Position numbers and translations under genes: made by a program
In this document: piece after piece, positions 1 to 5,673 of the stretch
Layout of the letters: each line of letters opens with the position of its first letter
How positions within the stretch are numbered: the stretch's first letter is position 1
Origin: an uncultured Bacilli bacterium
GTDB lineage: Bacteria; Bacillota_I; Bacilli_A; RF39; UBA660
Direction of reading: 5' to 3'
Assembly (NCBI GenBank): GCA_944363995.1
Contig: CALVVV010000053.1
Location: 1 to 8,179 of the forward strand
DNA: 8,179 nt
The notes under the pieces: model-generated
Databases searched by the model: none
The model's input: only the letters and a program-made list of their open reading frames with translations
Told to the model about the DNA's origin: nothing

Positions 1-2
1 AA

Positions 3-374
3 TGTTCCACGTGAAACATATAAACATAATAAATCAATGTTTCACGTGAAACATATAAAAATAAATAACACAATGTTCCACGTGAAACATATAAAACAAA
101 TAACCAAATGTTCCACGTGAAACATAATAAATTAAATAAACTAATGTTCCACGTGAAACATATAAACATAATAAATCAATGTTCCACGTGAAACATATAA
201 AACAAAATAAACTAATGTTCCACGTGAAACATATAAAAATAAATAACACAATGTTCCACGTGAAACATATAAACATAATAAATCAATGTTCCACGTGAAA
301 CATATAAACAGAATAATCCAATGTTCCACGTGAAACATAATAAAACAAAATAATCCAATGTTCCACGTGAAACA
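3..374. repeat. parS: Tandem array of eleven parS (ParB-binding) sites
   Basis: Eleven copies of a 16-bp near-palindrome start at 3, 38, 74, 109, 145, 180, 216, 252, 287, 322 and 359. Ten read TGTTCCACGTGAAACA and the one at 38-53 reads TGTTTCACGTGAAACA, a perfect palindrome. Both are known forms of the Bacillus parS centromere site bound by ParB/Spo0J. Start-to-start distances are 35-37 bp. The 19-21 bp spacers are almost pure A/T; most begin TATAAA (two begin TAATAAA) and all end in AA. Some are identical: those at 19-37, 161-179 and 268-286 match, as do those at 54-73 and 232-251, so the array grew by duplication of units. All asymmetric copies point the same way. The first two bases look like a spacer end, so the array probably extends left of the window. 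The expected role is ParB loading and spreading, origin segregation and SMC recruitment. The site identity is seen directly; the role is inferred from the family. Confidence 0.93.
38..53. promoter_or_regulatory. parS: Perfect-palindrome parS copy within the array
   Basis: This copy alone has T instead of C at position 5 of the site, making a perfect 16-bp palindrome identical to the consensus parS. The other ten copies carry one mismatch between half-sites. It is either the ancestral unit or a point variant of the duplicated one. Confidence 0.9.
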
Positions 375-533
375 TATAAAAATAAATTATACTTTTTTTA
401 AAATTAAGAATAATATTTAATATAAAATTTAAAATTAGTATAAATTTATTAATCGAATTTAAAAATTCAAAGCACTATAAGTACATAGTACACAAATTAT
501 TATCATATTATTTATAATATTTTATATAAACTA
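375..533. other. AT-rich non-coding spacer between parS array and SRP RNA promoter
   Basis: No reading frame or RNA is recognisable here. The stretch is nearly all A and T, with a T7 run at 393-399, a short inverted repeat (GAATTT at 455-460, AAATTC at 463-468) and a GTAC-ATA-GTAC element at 481-491. I looked for DnaA boxes of the TTATNCACA type and saw none, so there is no positive evidence that this is the replication origin itself, although its composition would suit a DNA-unwinding element. The last unit of the array fades out around 390. Confidence 0.6.
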
Positions 534-562
534 TTGCATTTTGTTATTTAATAATGTATATT
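534..562 (+). promoter_or_regulatory. Sigma-A-type promoter for the SRP RNA
   Basis: A -35 box TTGCAT (534-539) and a -10 box TATATT (557-562) are separated by exactly 17 bp. The predicted start, seven bases after the -10, is G569, which is the first base of the terminal stem of the SRP RNA. That agreement supports the call. Transcription reading past the SRP RNA would also serve tadA, which has no separate promoter visible. Confidence 0.7.
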
Positions 563-568
563 ATATAT

Positions 569-646
569 GCACAACATTTATGTTTGAAACTGGTCAGAGT
601 CGGAAGACAGCAGCCATAAAATCCTCTAAATGTGTGTGCTTTTTTT
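569..646 (+). ncRNA. ffs: Small signal recognition particle RNA (4.5S type)
   Basis: The RNA component of the signal recognition particle binds Ffh and guides membrane-protein ribosomes to FtsY. The highly conserved domain IV hairpin is visible: GGTC (592-595), the asymmetric internal loop, GTC-GGAA-GAC with the GGAA tetraloop at 602-605, then AGCA (609-612) and GCC (613-615). The ends close by a stem: 569-580 pairs with 627-639, as 5 bp, one bulged G and 7 bp. A T7 run (640-646) follows the stem and acts as the terminator. At about 78 nt it is the short bacterial form without the Alu domain found in the longer Bacillus scRNA. It lies upstream of tadA, whereas in B. subtilis scr lies between tadA and dnaX. 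Its 3' end is two bases from the tadA Shine-Dalgarno. Confidence 0.93.
627..646 (+). terminator. Terminal stem 3' arm and T-run of SRP RNA
   Basis: The 3' arm of the SRP RNA closing stem (627-639) is followed directly by seven T (640-646), the form of an intrinsic terminator. The stem is A/U-rich apart from its GC closing pairs, so leaky termination is plausible. That would let the promoter at 534-562 also drive tadA. Confidence 0.6.
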
Positions 647-648
647 GT

Positions 649-655
649 AGGTGAT
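649..655 (+). promoter_or_regulatory. Ribosome binding site that sets the tadA start
   Basis: AGGTGAT matches the extended anti-Shine-Dalgarno and ends 3 bases before the ATG at 659. It rules out the in-frame GTG at 632, which lies inside the SRP RNA stem and would add nine non-conserved residues. Confidence 0.85.
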
Positions 656-658
656 AAT

Positions 659-1078
659 ATGAAAGATTATATGTTGGAAGCATTAAAAGAAGCAAATAAA
701 GCTTTTTCTGCTGGTGAAGTTCCTATAGGATGTGTAATTGTAAAAAATAACAAAATTATTTCTCGTGGCCATAATAAAAAAGAATCAACTCATTTAGCTA
801 CATCTCATGCTGAAATAATCGCAATTAATAAGGCTTGTAAAAAATTAAAAAATTGGCGATTATTAGATTGTACTTTATATGTAACAGTTGAACCATGTTT
901 AATGTGCTGTGGTGCTATAATTCAAACACGAATAAAAAAAATTGTTTATGGAATTGATAATGAAAATTATGGTGGAATAGAATATATAAAAAATAATGAA
1001 ATTGAAATAGAAAAAAATATCATGGCAGAAGAATGTAAAAATATAATAAAAAAATTCTTTGAAGAAAAACGAAAATAG
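659..1078 (+). CDS. tadA: tRNA-specific adenosine deaminase TadA
   Basis: This cytosolic zinc enzyme deaminates A34 to inosine in the wobble position of tRNA-Arg(ACG). The 139-residue protein is a full-length single-domain cytidine/deoxycytidylate-deaminase fold. The catalytic HAE motif (His50, Glu52) and the zinc motif PCLMC (Cys80, Cys83) are present, as are the family-typical GEVPIGC (about 19-25), AEIIAI after the HAE histidine, and the MCCGAI stretch. The start at 659 is chosen because AGGTGAT lies just upstream and the longer GTG start overlaps the SRP RNA. It is the first protein gene after the SRP RNA and probably shares its transcript by read-through. The gap to dnaX contains a separate promoter. 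In Bacillus the same neighbour order tadA-dnaX is kept. No key residue is missing. Confidence 0.96.
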   Translation: MKDYMLEALKEANKAFSAGEVPIGCVIVKNNKIISRGHNKKESTHLATSHAEIIAINKACKKLKNWRLLDCTLYVTVEPCLMCCGAIIQTRIKKIVYGIDNENYGGIEYIKNNEIEIEKNIMAEECKNIIKKFFEEKRK

Positions 1079-1101
1079 TTATTTTATTTAAATAATAAAA
1101 A

Positions 1102-1110
1102 TGTTATAAT
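1102..1110 (+). promoter_or_regulatory. Extended -10 promoter for the dnaX operon
   Basis: TGTTATAAT is a perfect -10 box (TATAAT, 1105-1110) with the extended TGN element. The -35 region 17 bp upstream is only T-rich (1082-1087), as extended -10 promoters tolerate. The predicted start near 1117 lies downstream of the ATG at 1114, which supports translation from the ATG at 1132. Confidence 0.65.
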
Positions 1111-1119
1111 TAAATGGTC

Positions 1120-1126
1120 GAGGTGA
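1120..1126 (+). promoter_or_regulatory. Ribosome binding site that sets the dnaX start
   Basis: GAGGTGA ends 5 bases before ATG 1132. The alternative ATG at 1114 lies upstream of this site and has no Shine-Dalgarno of its own. The protein from 1132 begins MYQALYRKYRP, the usual DnaX start. Confidence 0.85.
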
Positions 1127-1131
1127 ATAAT

Positions 1132-2766
1132 ATGTATCAAGCTTTATATAGAAAATATCGTCCTAATTCATTCGAAGAAGTTGCTGGTCAAGATGTAGTA
1201 GTAAAAACATTAACTAATGCTGTTATTAATAATAAAATAAATCATGCATATTTATTTGCTGGACCAAGGGGATGTGGAAAAACAACAATTGCTAAAATAT
1301 TTGCTCGGTTAGTAAATTGTAAAAATAATAAAAATGGTCTTATTTGTAACAATTGTGTTTGTTGTACACAAAATAATGACCAAAATATGGATATTATCGA
1401 AATGGATGCAGCTTCCAATAATGGTGTTGATGAAATAAGAGAAATAAATGCAAAAGTTAATTTAGCGCCGACATTAGGAAAATATAAAATTTATATTATT
1501 GATGAAGTTCATATGCTAACTATTGGGGCTTTTAATGCATTATTAAAAACATTGGAAGAACCTCCTGAACATGTAATTTTTATTTTAGCTACTACAGATC
1601 CACATAAAGTTCCAATTACTATATTATCTCGGTGTCAAAGATTTGATTTAAAAAAAATTAGTGATAAAAAAATTTTTGATAGATTAAAATATATATGTGA
1701 TAAAGAAAATATTGAAATCGATGATGAATCAATTAAAGAAATTTCTAAATTAGGTGATGGTAGTCTAAGAGATGCTATTAGTGTTCTTGATCAAGTTATA
1801 GCATATGCAAATACTAAAATAACTTTAGATGATGTTCATGAAGTAAATGGTACAATTTCAAAAAATGATATATTTAATTTAATAAATGAAATGATAAATA
1901 ATAATCTTTCAAGTGTAATTAATAATCTTACAATTTATAATAACAAAGGAAAAAGTGTTGTAAAAATAGCTGAGGATATAATTTATTTTTTAAAAGATAT
2001 AATTTTATATAAAACAACTACCAATTTTATTACAGATACTGATAATATTTATTCTACAATAGCAAATAGAATGACTAAAGATCAATTATTAGAAAAAATA
2101 ACTATTATGAATGAAGCTTTAATAGATATGAAAAAATTTTCTAATCCTAAAATTATTTTAGAATTAGCTTTTATTAGAATGATTGATTTTAAAACAAATA
2201 CAATAAATAACAAAAAAGAAGTAGAATCGATTGATAATCAAGAAGAACAATTGAATAAAATATCTCAAAAAGAATCGAAAAAAAATATTACTGACGAAAT
2301 AAATCAACAGTTAAATAATTTTATAACAATAAGAGTTAATAATACCCTTTCAAAATTTTCGAAAAAAGAAACACTTTATTTAAAAACAGAATTAAAAAAA
2401 GTTATGGATTATGTTATGGATGAAAAATATAATATATATGCAACAATGATTTTGGATGGTGAATTAAAAGCAGTTAGTGATGAATATGCAATATTCGCTT
2501 ATGCAACAATTCATTTATCTAATTTGTTTAATGAAAATATAACAAAGATTGAAAATTTAATAAATTTAGTATTAAATAAACATTATAAAGTTATTGCTGT
2601 TGATTTGGAAAAATGGAATATTATTAAAGATAATTTTAATACAAAAAAACAAATATATAAATATCAAGAAGAAAATATAAATATTGATGAAATAATAAAA
2701 AAATTGAATAAAGAAGAAACCGATGATATGCAGTCTTTATTTGGAGAAATTGTTGAGTATAATTAA
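1132..2766 (+). CDS. dnaX: DNA polymerase III subunit gamma/tau (clamp loader ATPase)
   Basis: DnaX is the motor ATPase of the clamp loader that opens the beta clamp and, in its tau form, ties the loader to the polymerase. The 544-residue protein has an N-terminal AAA+ module: Walker A GPRGCGKTT (44-52, Lys50), a four-cysteine zinc module (Cys63, 72, 75, 78), Walker B IIDEVH (Asp124, Glu125), the SRC arginine-finger motif (166-168) and sensor 2 GDGSLRD (Arg213). Domain III ends near residue 370 with the typical ILELAFIRM stretch. A low-complexity charged linker follows (about 370-390) and then a tau-like C-terminal region, so the main product is tau. An A8 run at 2278-2285 sits exactly in the linker, with stops close by in both other frames, so a short gamma-like form is possible. 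The Shine-Dalgarno of ybaB overlaps the dnaX stop codon. Confidence 0.97.
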   Translation: MYQALYRKYRPNSFEEVAGQDVVVKTLTNAVINNKINHAYLFAGPRGCGKTTIAKIFARLVNCKNNKNGLICNNCVCCTQNNDQNMDIIEMDAASNNGVDEIREINAKVNLAPTLGKYKIYIIDEVHMLTIGAFNALLKTLEEPPEHVIFILATTDPHKVPITILSRCQRFDLKKISDKKIFDRLKYICDKENIEIDDESIKEISKLGDGSLRDAISVLDQVIAYANTKITLDDVHEVNGTISKNDIFNLINEMINNNLSSVINNLTIYNNKGKSVVKIAEDIIYFLKDIILYKTTTNFITDTDNIYSTIANRMTKDQLLEKITIMNEALIDMKKFSNPKIILELAFIRMIDFKTNTINNKKEVESIDNQEEQLNKISQKESKKNITDEINQQLNNFITIRVNNTLSKFSKKETLYLKTELKKVMDYVMDEKYNIYATMILDGELKAVSDEYAIFAYATIHLSNLFNENITKIENLINLVLNKHYKVIAVDLEKWNIIKDNFNTKKQIYKYQEENINIDEIIKKLNKEETDDMQSLFGEIVEYN

Positions 2767-2778
2767 GGAGGAAATAAA

Positions 2779-3075
2779 ATGAATATACAAGCAATGATGA
2801 AACAAGCACAAAAATTACAAAAAGATATGATGAATGCTAAAAAGGAGATTGATGAAACAGAATTTGAAAGTTCAAAATCATTTGTTACAATAAAAGCGAC
2901 AGGCAATAAAAAAATTACTTCTGTGAAAATTGATGTTCAAAGTGTTGAACAGGAGGAAATTGAAATGATTGAAGATTTAATTTTAGTTACTGTTAATGAA
3001 TTAATGAATAAAATTGATGCAGAAACAGAAAAAAAATTAGGTAAATATACACAAGGAATGCCGGGGTTATTTTAA
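2779..3075 (+). CDS. ybaB: YbaB/EbfC family nucleoid-associated DNA-binding protein
   Basis: This is a small dimeric DNA-binding protein whose gene almost always sits between dnaX and recR (yaaK in B. subtilis, ybaB in E. coli, ebfC in Borrelia). The 98-residue product has the family layout: an N-terminal helix starting MNIQAMMKQAQKLQKDM, a central beta stretch (FVTIKATGNKKITSVKID, about 35-52), a helix rich in Glu and Ile, and the C-terminal MPGLF close to the family's GxxxPG(L/M) end. It has the strongest Shine-Dalgarno in the window, AAGGAGG at 2765-2771, sharing bases with the dnaX stop. Its TAA shares an A with the recR ATG, so the two are translationally coupled. The exact role, nucleoid organisation or assistance to RecR, is not settled for the family. 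Confidence 0.95.
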   Translation: MNIQAMMKQAQKLQKDMMNAKKEIDETEFESSKSFVTIKATGNKKITSVKIDVQSVEQEEIEMIEDLILVTVNELMNKIDAETEKKLGKYTQGMPGLF

Positions 3076-3686
3076 TGATTTATCCTGAAACAATAAACGA
3101 TTTAATAGAATGTTATAAAAAATTTCCAGGAATAGGGGAAAAAAACGCAGAACGGATGGCTTTATATACTTTAGAACTAGGTCAAGAGGTAATTGATCTT
3201 TTTGTGCAAGCATTAAAAAAATCTAAAAAAAATATAAAAAGATGTCAAATTTGTAATAATTTTTCAGAGAATGATATTTGTACAATTTGTGCGAATGAGA
3301 ATCGAAATAAAAATATTATTTGCGTAGTAGAAGAACCAAAAAATGTCTATCAATTTGAAAAAATAGGATCTTATCATGGATTATACCATGTATTGGATGG
3401 ACTTATTTCACCTTTAGAAAACGTTAATCCTGATGACATAAATATTAGTAACTTATTAAAAAGAATAGAAACTGATGATATTAAAGAAGTAATAATAGCT
3501 GTAAAGCCAAGTGTTGAAGGTGAAACAACAGCTTTATACATATCAAAAATTTTAGAAAAGAAAAATGTAATAATATCTAAAATTGCGCATGGAGTTCCTT
3601 TAGGAGCGGATATGGATTATGTTGATTCTTTAACTCTTGAGCTTGCTCTTGAAGAAAGAAAAAACATTACTTGTAATCATGAATAA
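3075..3686 (+). CDS. recR: Recombination mediator protein RecR
   Basis: RecR works with RecO (and RecF) to load RecA on SSB-covered single-stranded DNA during gap repair. The 203-residue protein is full length. In order it shows a helix-hairpin-helix stretch FPGIGEKNAERMA (17-29), a C4 zinc finger (Cys57, Cys60, Cys69, Cys72), a Toprim domain beginning IICVVEEPKN (81-90) and holding KPSVEGETTA (144-153), and the conserved C-terminal Walker-B-like stretch IAHGVPLGADMDYVD (170-184). The start ATG overlaps the ybaB stop in a TAATG junction, indicating translational coupling with ybaB. The usual NPTVEGE motif reads KPSVEGE here, a mild change that keeps the glutamates. An AT-only hairpin follows the stop. 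Confidence 0.97.
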   Translation: MIYPETINDLIECYKKFPGIGEKNAERMALYTLELGQEVIDLFVQALKKSKKNIKRCQICNNFSENDICTICANENRNKNIICVVEEPKNVYQFEKIGSYHGLYHVLDGLISPLENVNPDDINISNLLKRIETDDIKEVIIAVKPSVEGETTALYISKILEKKNVIISKIAHGVPLGADMDYVDSLTLELALEERKNITCNHE

Positions 3687-3714
3687 TTAAAAAAATATCT
3701 CATATTTTTTTAAT
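3686..3714. terminator. All-A/T perfect hairpin between recR and bofA
   Basis: A 13-bp perfect inverted repeat (3686-3698 against 3702-3714) surrounds a CTC loop, with an A7 run in the left arm and a T7 run in the right. The form suggests a weak, possibly bidirectional terminator or a mRNA-stabilising hairpin ending the dnaX-ybaB-recR unit. It has no GC pair, so efficient termination is doubtful. The bofA Shine-Dalgarno GGTGA (3715-3719) begins at the next base, so the hairpin could also affect bofA translation. Confidence 0.5.
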
Positions 3715-3722
3715 GGTGAAAT

Positions 3723-3911
3723 ATGATAAAAAAAATATTTAATATAATAAAAAAAATAATTGTTAATGCCTTTATTTTATATGGTTATAATTTACTTGTA
3801 ACACCAATAAATTTAACAATACCAATTAATTTAATAACTATTACTTTACTTACTATATTTGGATTGCCAGCCTTATTTGCATTAATTATTATTTTAATTG
3901 TTATCTTTTAG
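3723..3911 (+). CDS. bofA: Short BofA-family membrane protein
   Basis: A 62-residue, almost wholly hydrophobic protein with a basic N-terminus (MIKKIFNIIKKI). It has a first membrane segment about 12-26, a polar turn, and the C-terminal signature IPINLITI..IFGLPALFALIIIL, which resembles the end of BofA (pro-sigmaK processing inhibitor, PF07441). In spore formers BofA sits in the forespore outer membrane with SpoIVFA and inhibits the SpoIVFB protease. The position directly after recR is also that of bofA in B. subtilis, which supports the call more than the short sequence does. It is about 25 residues shorter than the B. subtilis protein, having lost N-terminal sequence, and the usual GxPG turn reads GLPA. 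GGTGA at 3715-3719 is its ribosome binding site. A sporulation role cannot be assumed here. Confidence 0.75.
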   Translation: MIKKIFNIIKKIIVNAFILYGYNLLVTPINLTIPINLITITLLTIFGLPALFALIIILIVIF

Positions 3912-3925
3912 AAAGAAGTTGGTTT

Positions 3926-4891
3926 ATGTTAGAAAAATTCAAAACAAAACAGTCTATAGCTTATCAAATTGTAAGTAACACATTGAAAAAAAAACATTAT
4001 GCCCATGCATATATTATTGAGACAAGAGGTTATGATGAAGGATTTGCTTTTGCCTTTGCTTTTGCAAAATTGTTGTTATGTCCTCATTTAAATGAAGGAC
4101 AACCTAATTGTATAAACTGTATGCAATGTAAAATGATTAATGATGGTAACTTTCCTGAATTAAGAATAATAAATCCTGAAGGAAATTGGATAAAAAAAGA
4201 ACAATTACTTGAATTGCAAGAAGAATTTTCTAAAAAATCATTAATAGGTAACAAAAAAATATATATCATTAACAATGCAGAAAAATTAAACGTAAATTCA
4301 GCTAACACAATATTAAAATTTTTAGAAGAACCACAAGAAGGAATTATTGCAATTTTAGTTGTAGAAAATATTTATCAATTATTACAAACGATTATTTCGC
4401 GATGTCAAATAATTACATTAAATGGTCAAGTAACTCTTGTAGAAGAAAAAACAACGTTACAAAAAGTAGGACAACTTATTACTAATACTAATGTAGATTA
4501 TGAAAATTTTATAAGTAATGAAGATAGTTTAAACAAAATAAAAGCAATATTAAGATTTATTGATTATTATGAAAAAAATCATAAAAAAATCTTATTATAT
4601 AGTAATGAATATTGGTTTGATTATTTTAATGAAAAAGAAAATATTTATCAAGCATTATTAATTGTAATTTATTTTTACAAAGATGTTTTAAATTATAAAT
4701 TAAATTGTGAAATAGAAATTTTTAATGATTACATAGAAGAAATAAAAAAAATAGCAGAAATGAATACAATTATAAAATTAGCTAATAAAATTAAAATTTT
4801 GTATAAAAATCGTAGTTATTTAGAAAATAATGCCAATTTAAATTTATTGTTTGATCGAATAATAATTGAGATGGAAGAAGGTGTTTTATAA
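3926..4891 (+). CDS. holB: DNA polymerase III subunit delta' (clamp loader)
   Basis: Delta' is the non-ATPase stator of the clamp loader, partner of the DnaX protein encoded upstream. The 321-residue protein has the AAA+-like N-terminal half: HAYIIETRGYDEG in the place of the P-loop with no Walker A lysine, as expected for delta'; four zinc-binding cysteines (52, 62, 65, 68); a degenerate Walker B region IYIINNAEKLN (112-122) followed by ANTILKFLEEP; and the SRC motif (158-160) that supplies the arginine finger to a DnaX subunit. The C-terminal half is divergent and Lys/Asn/Ile-rich. Its ribosome binding site is weak (GAAAGAAG at 3911-3918). In B. subtilis tmk and several small genes lie between bofA and holB; here they are absent. 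The stop overlaps the ricT start (TAATG). Confidence 0.93.
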   Translation: MLEKFKTKQSIAYQIVSNTLKKKHYAHAYIIETRGYDEGFAFAFAFAKLLLCPHLNEGQPNCINCMQCKMINDGNFPELRIINPEGNWIKKEQLLELQEEFSKKSLIGNKKIYIINNAEKLNVNSANTILKFLEEPQEGIIAILVVENIYQLLQTIISRCQIITLNGQVTLVEEKTTLQKVGQLITNTNVDYENFISNEDSLNKIKAILRFIDYYEKNHKKILLYSNEYWFDYFNEKENIYQALLIVIYFYKDVLNYKLNCEIEIFNDYIEEIKKIAEMNTIIKLANKIKILYKNRSYLENNANLNLLFDRIIIEMEEGVL

Positions 4892-5673
4892 TGCGTGTTG
4901 TAGGTATAACTTTTGAAAATTCTAAACAAATATATTATTTTAACCCTAAAACATATGATTTAAGAAGAAATGTAACAGTTATTGTAGTAACTGAAAGAGG
5001 TTTACAATTTGGTAAAGTTGTTTTGCCACCTTTTATTATAGATGACAGTAAAATAAAACTACCAATAAAGGATGTTGTTAGAATCTCAACTAAAAAAGAT
5101 TATTTAGAATATAAAAAAAATTTAAGAGATGCACAAACAGCTTTAGATAAATGTAAAAAATTAATTGAAAAATTAAAACTTAATATGCAAGTAATGGATG
5201 CTAATTTTACTTTTGATAGGTCACAGTTATTATTTAGATTTATTTCTGATAATCGTGTGGATTTTCGTCAGTTAGCCAAAGAATTAGCTAATATTTATAA
5301 GACAAGAATCGAATTAAGACAAGTTGGTGTTCGTGATAAAGCTAAAGAAATCGGTGGCTGTGGTTTGTGCGGTCGGCAACTTTGTTGTGCAAGATTTGAG
5401 TCAGATATTGATGCTATATCCATTAATATGGCTAAAAATCAAAATATCTCTTTAAATCCTAATAAAATAAATGGCGTTTGTGGTAGATTACTATGTTGCT
5501 TAAAATATGAAAATGACACATATAAAGAATACCGTAAAGAATTACCTAATGTTGGTAATATTGTAGATACACCTAAAGGCCGAGGTAAAGTTGTTAGTAT
5601 AGATATCTTAAATAAAAAATATCGTGTAGATATTAAAGATGTAGGGATTGTGGAGATAGATGGAAGTAACTAA
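4891..5673 (+). CDS. ricT: PSP1-domain protein RicT (YaaT family)
   Basis: YaaT/RicT is the PSP1-domain subunit of the RicA-RicF-RicT complex, which carries iron-sulfur clusters and stimulates RNase Y-dependent mRNA maturation in B. subtilis. The 260-residue protein shows the PSP1 core, including NFTFDRSQLLFRFISDNRVDFRQL (105-128), then the cysteine-rich CGLCGRQLCC (157-166) and CGRLLCC (197-203). These hold the cluster ligands expected for the family, and MAKNQNISLNPNKINGVCG between them is strongly conserved. The start shares an A with the holB stop, so translation is coupled. In B. subtilis yabA, the DnaA-regulating replication control gene, follows; here the next gene is trmN6, overlapping by 14 bases. 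Whether RicA and RicF exist in this organism cannot be seen. Confidence 0.94.
   Translation: MRVVGITFENSKQIYYFNPKTYDLRRNVTVIVVTERGLQFGKVVLPPFIIDDSKIKLPIKDVVRISTKKDYLEYKKNLRDAQTALDKCKKLIEKLKLNMQVMDANFTFDRSQLLFRFISDNRVDFRQLAKELANIYKTRIELRQVGVRDKAKEIGGCGLCGRQLCCARFESDIDAISINMAKNQNISLNPNKINGVCGRLLCCLKYENDTYKEYRKELPNVGNIVDTPKGRGKVVSIDILNKKYRVDIKDVGIVEIDGSN

Noticed and set aside
34..338. Two minus-strand open frames over the repeat array, rich in MFHVEH and YVSRGT repeats
   Set aside because: They are translations of the parS repeats in shifting frames; there is no ribosome binding site, and the peptide only mirrors the 16-bp site.
1..374. CRISPR array (16-bp repeats with about 20-bp spacers)
   Set aside because: The repeat is the known parS palindrome and is shorter than CRISPR repeats. 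Spacers are low-complexity A/T, several are identical to each other, and no cas gene is near.
375..568. Replication origin (oriC) in the AT-rich stretch after the parS array
   Set aside because: No TTATNCACA-type DnaA boxes were seen, and no dnaA or dnaN gene lies in the window. Being close to the origin is likely from gene order, but this stretch cannot be called the origin.
632..658. GTG start giving a longer TadA
   Set aside because: It lies within the SRP RNA 3' stem, has no Shine-Dalgarno and adds non-conserved residues; ATG 659 has AGGTGAT in place.
3123..3136. Possible second Noc site near TTTCCAGGAATA in recR
   Set aside because: The half-sites are one base too close and the CCCGGG core is missing; it encodes the conserved helix-hairpin-helix FPGIG of RecR.
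4084..4308. Minus-strand open frame of 74 codons
   Set aside because: It is fully inside holB on the opposite strand, with no ribosome binding site and no recognisable domain; an antisense shadow.
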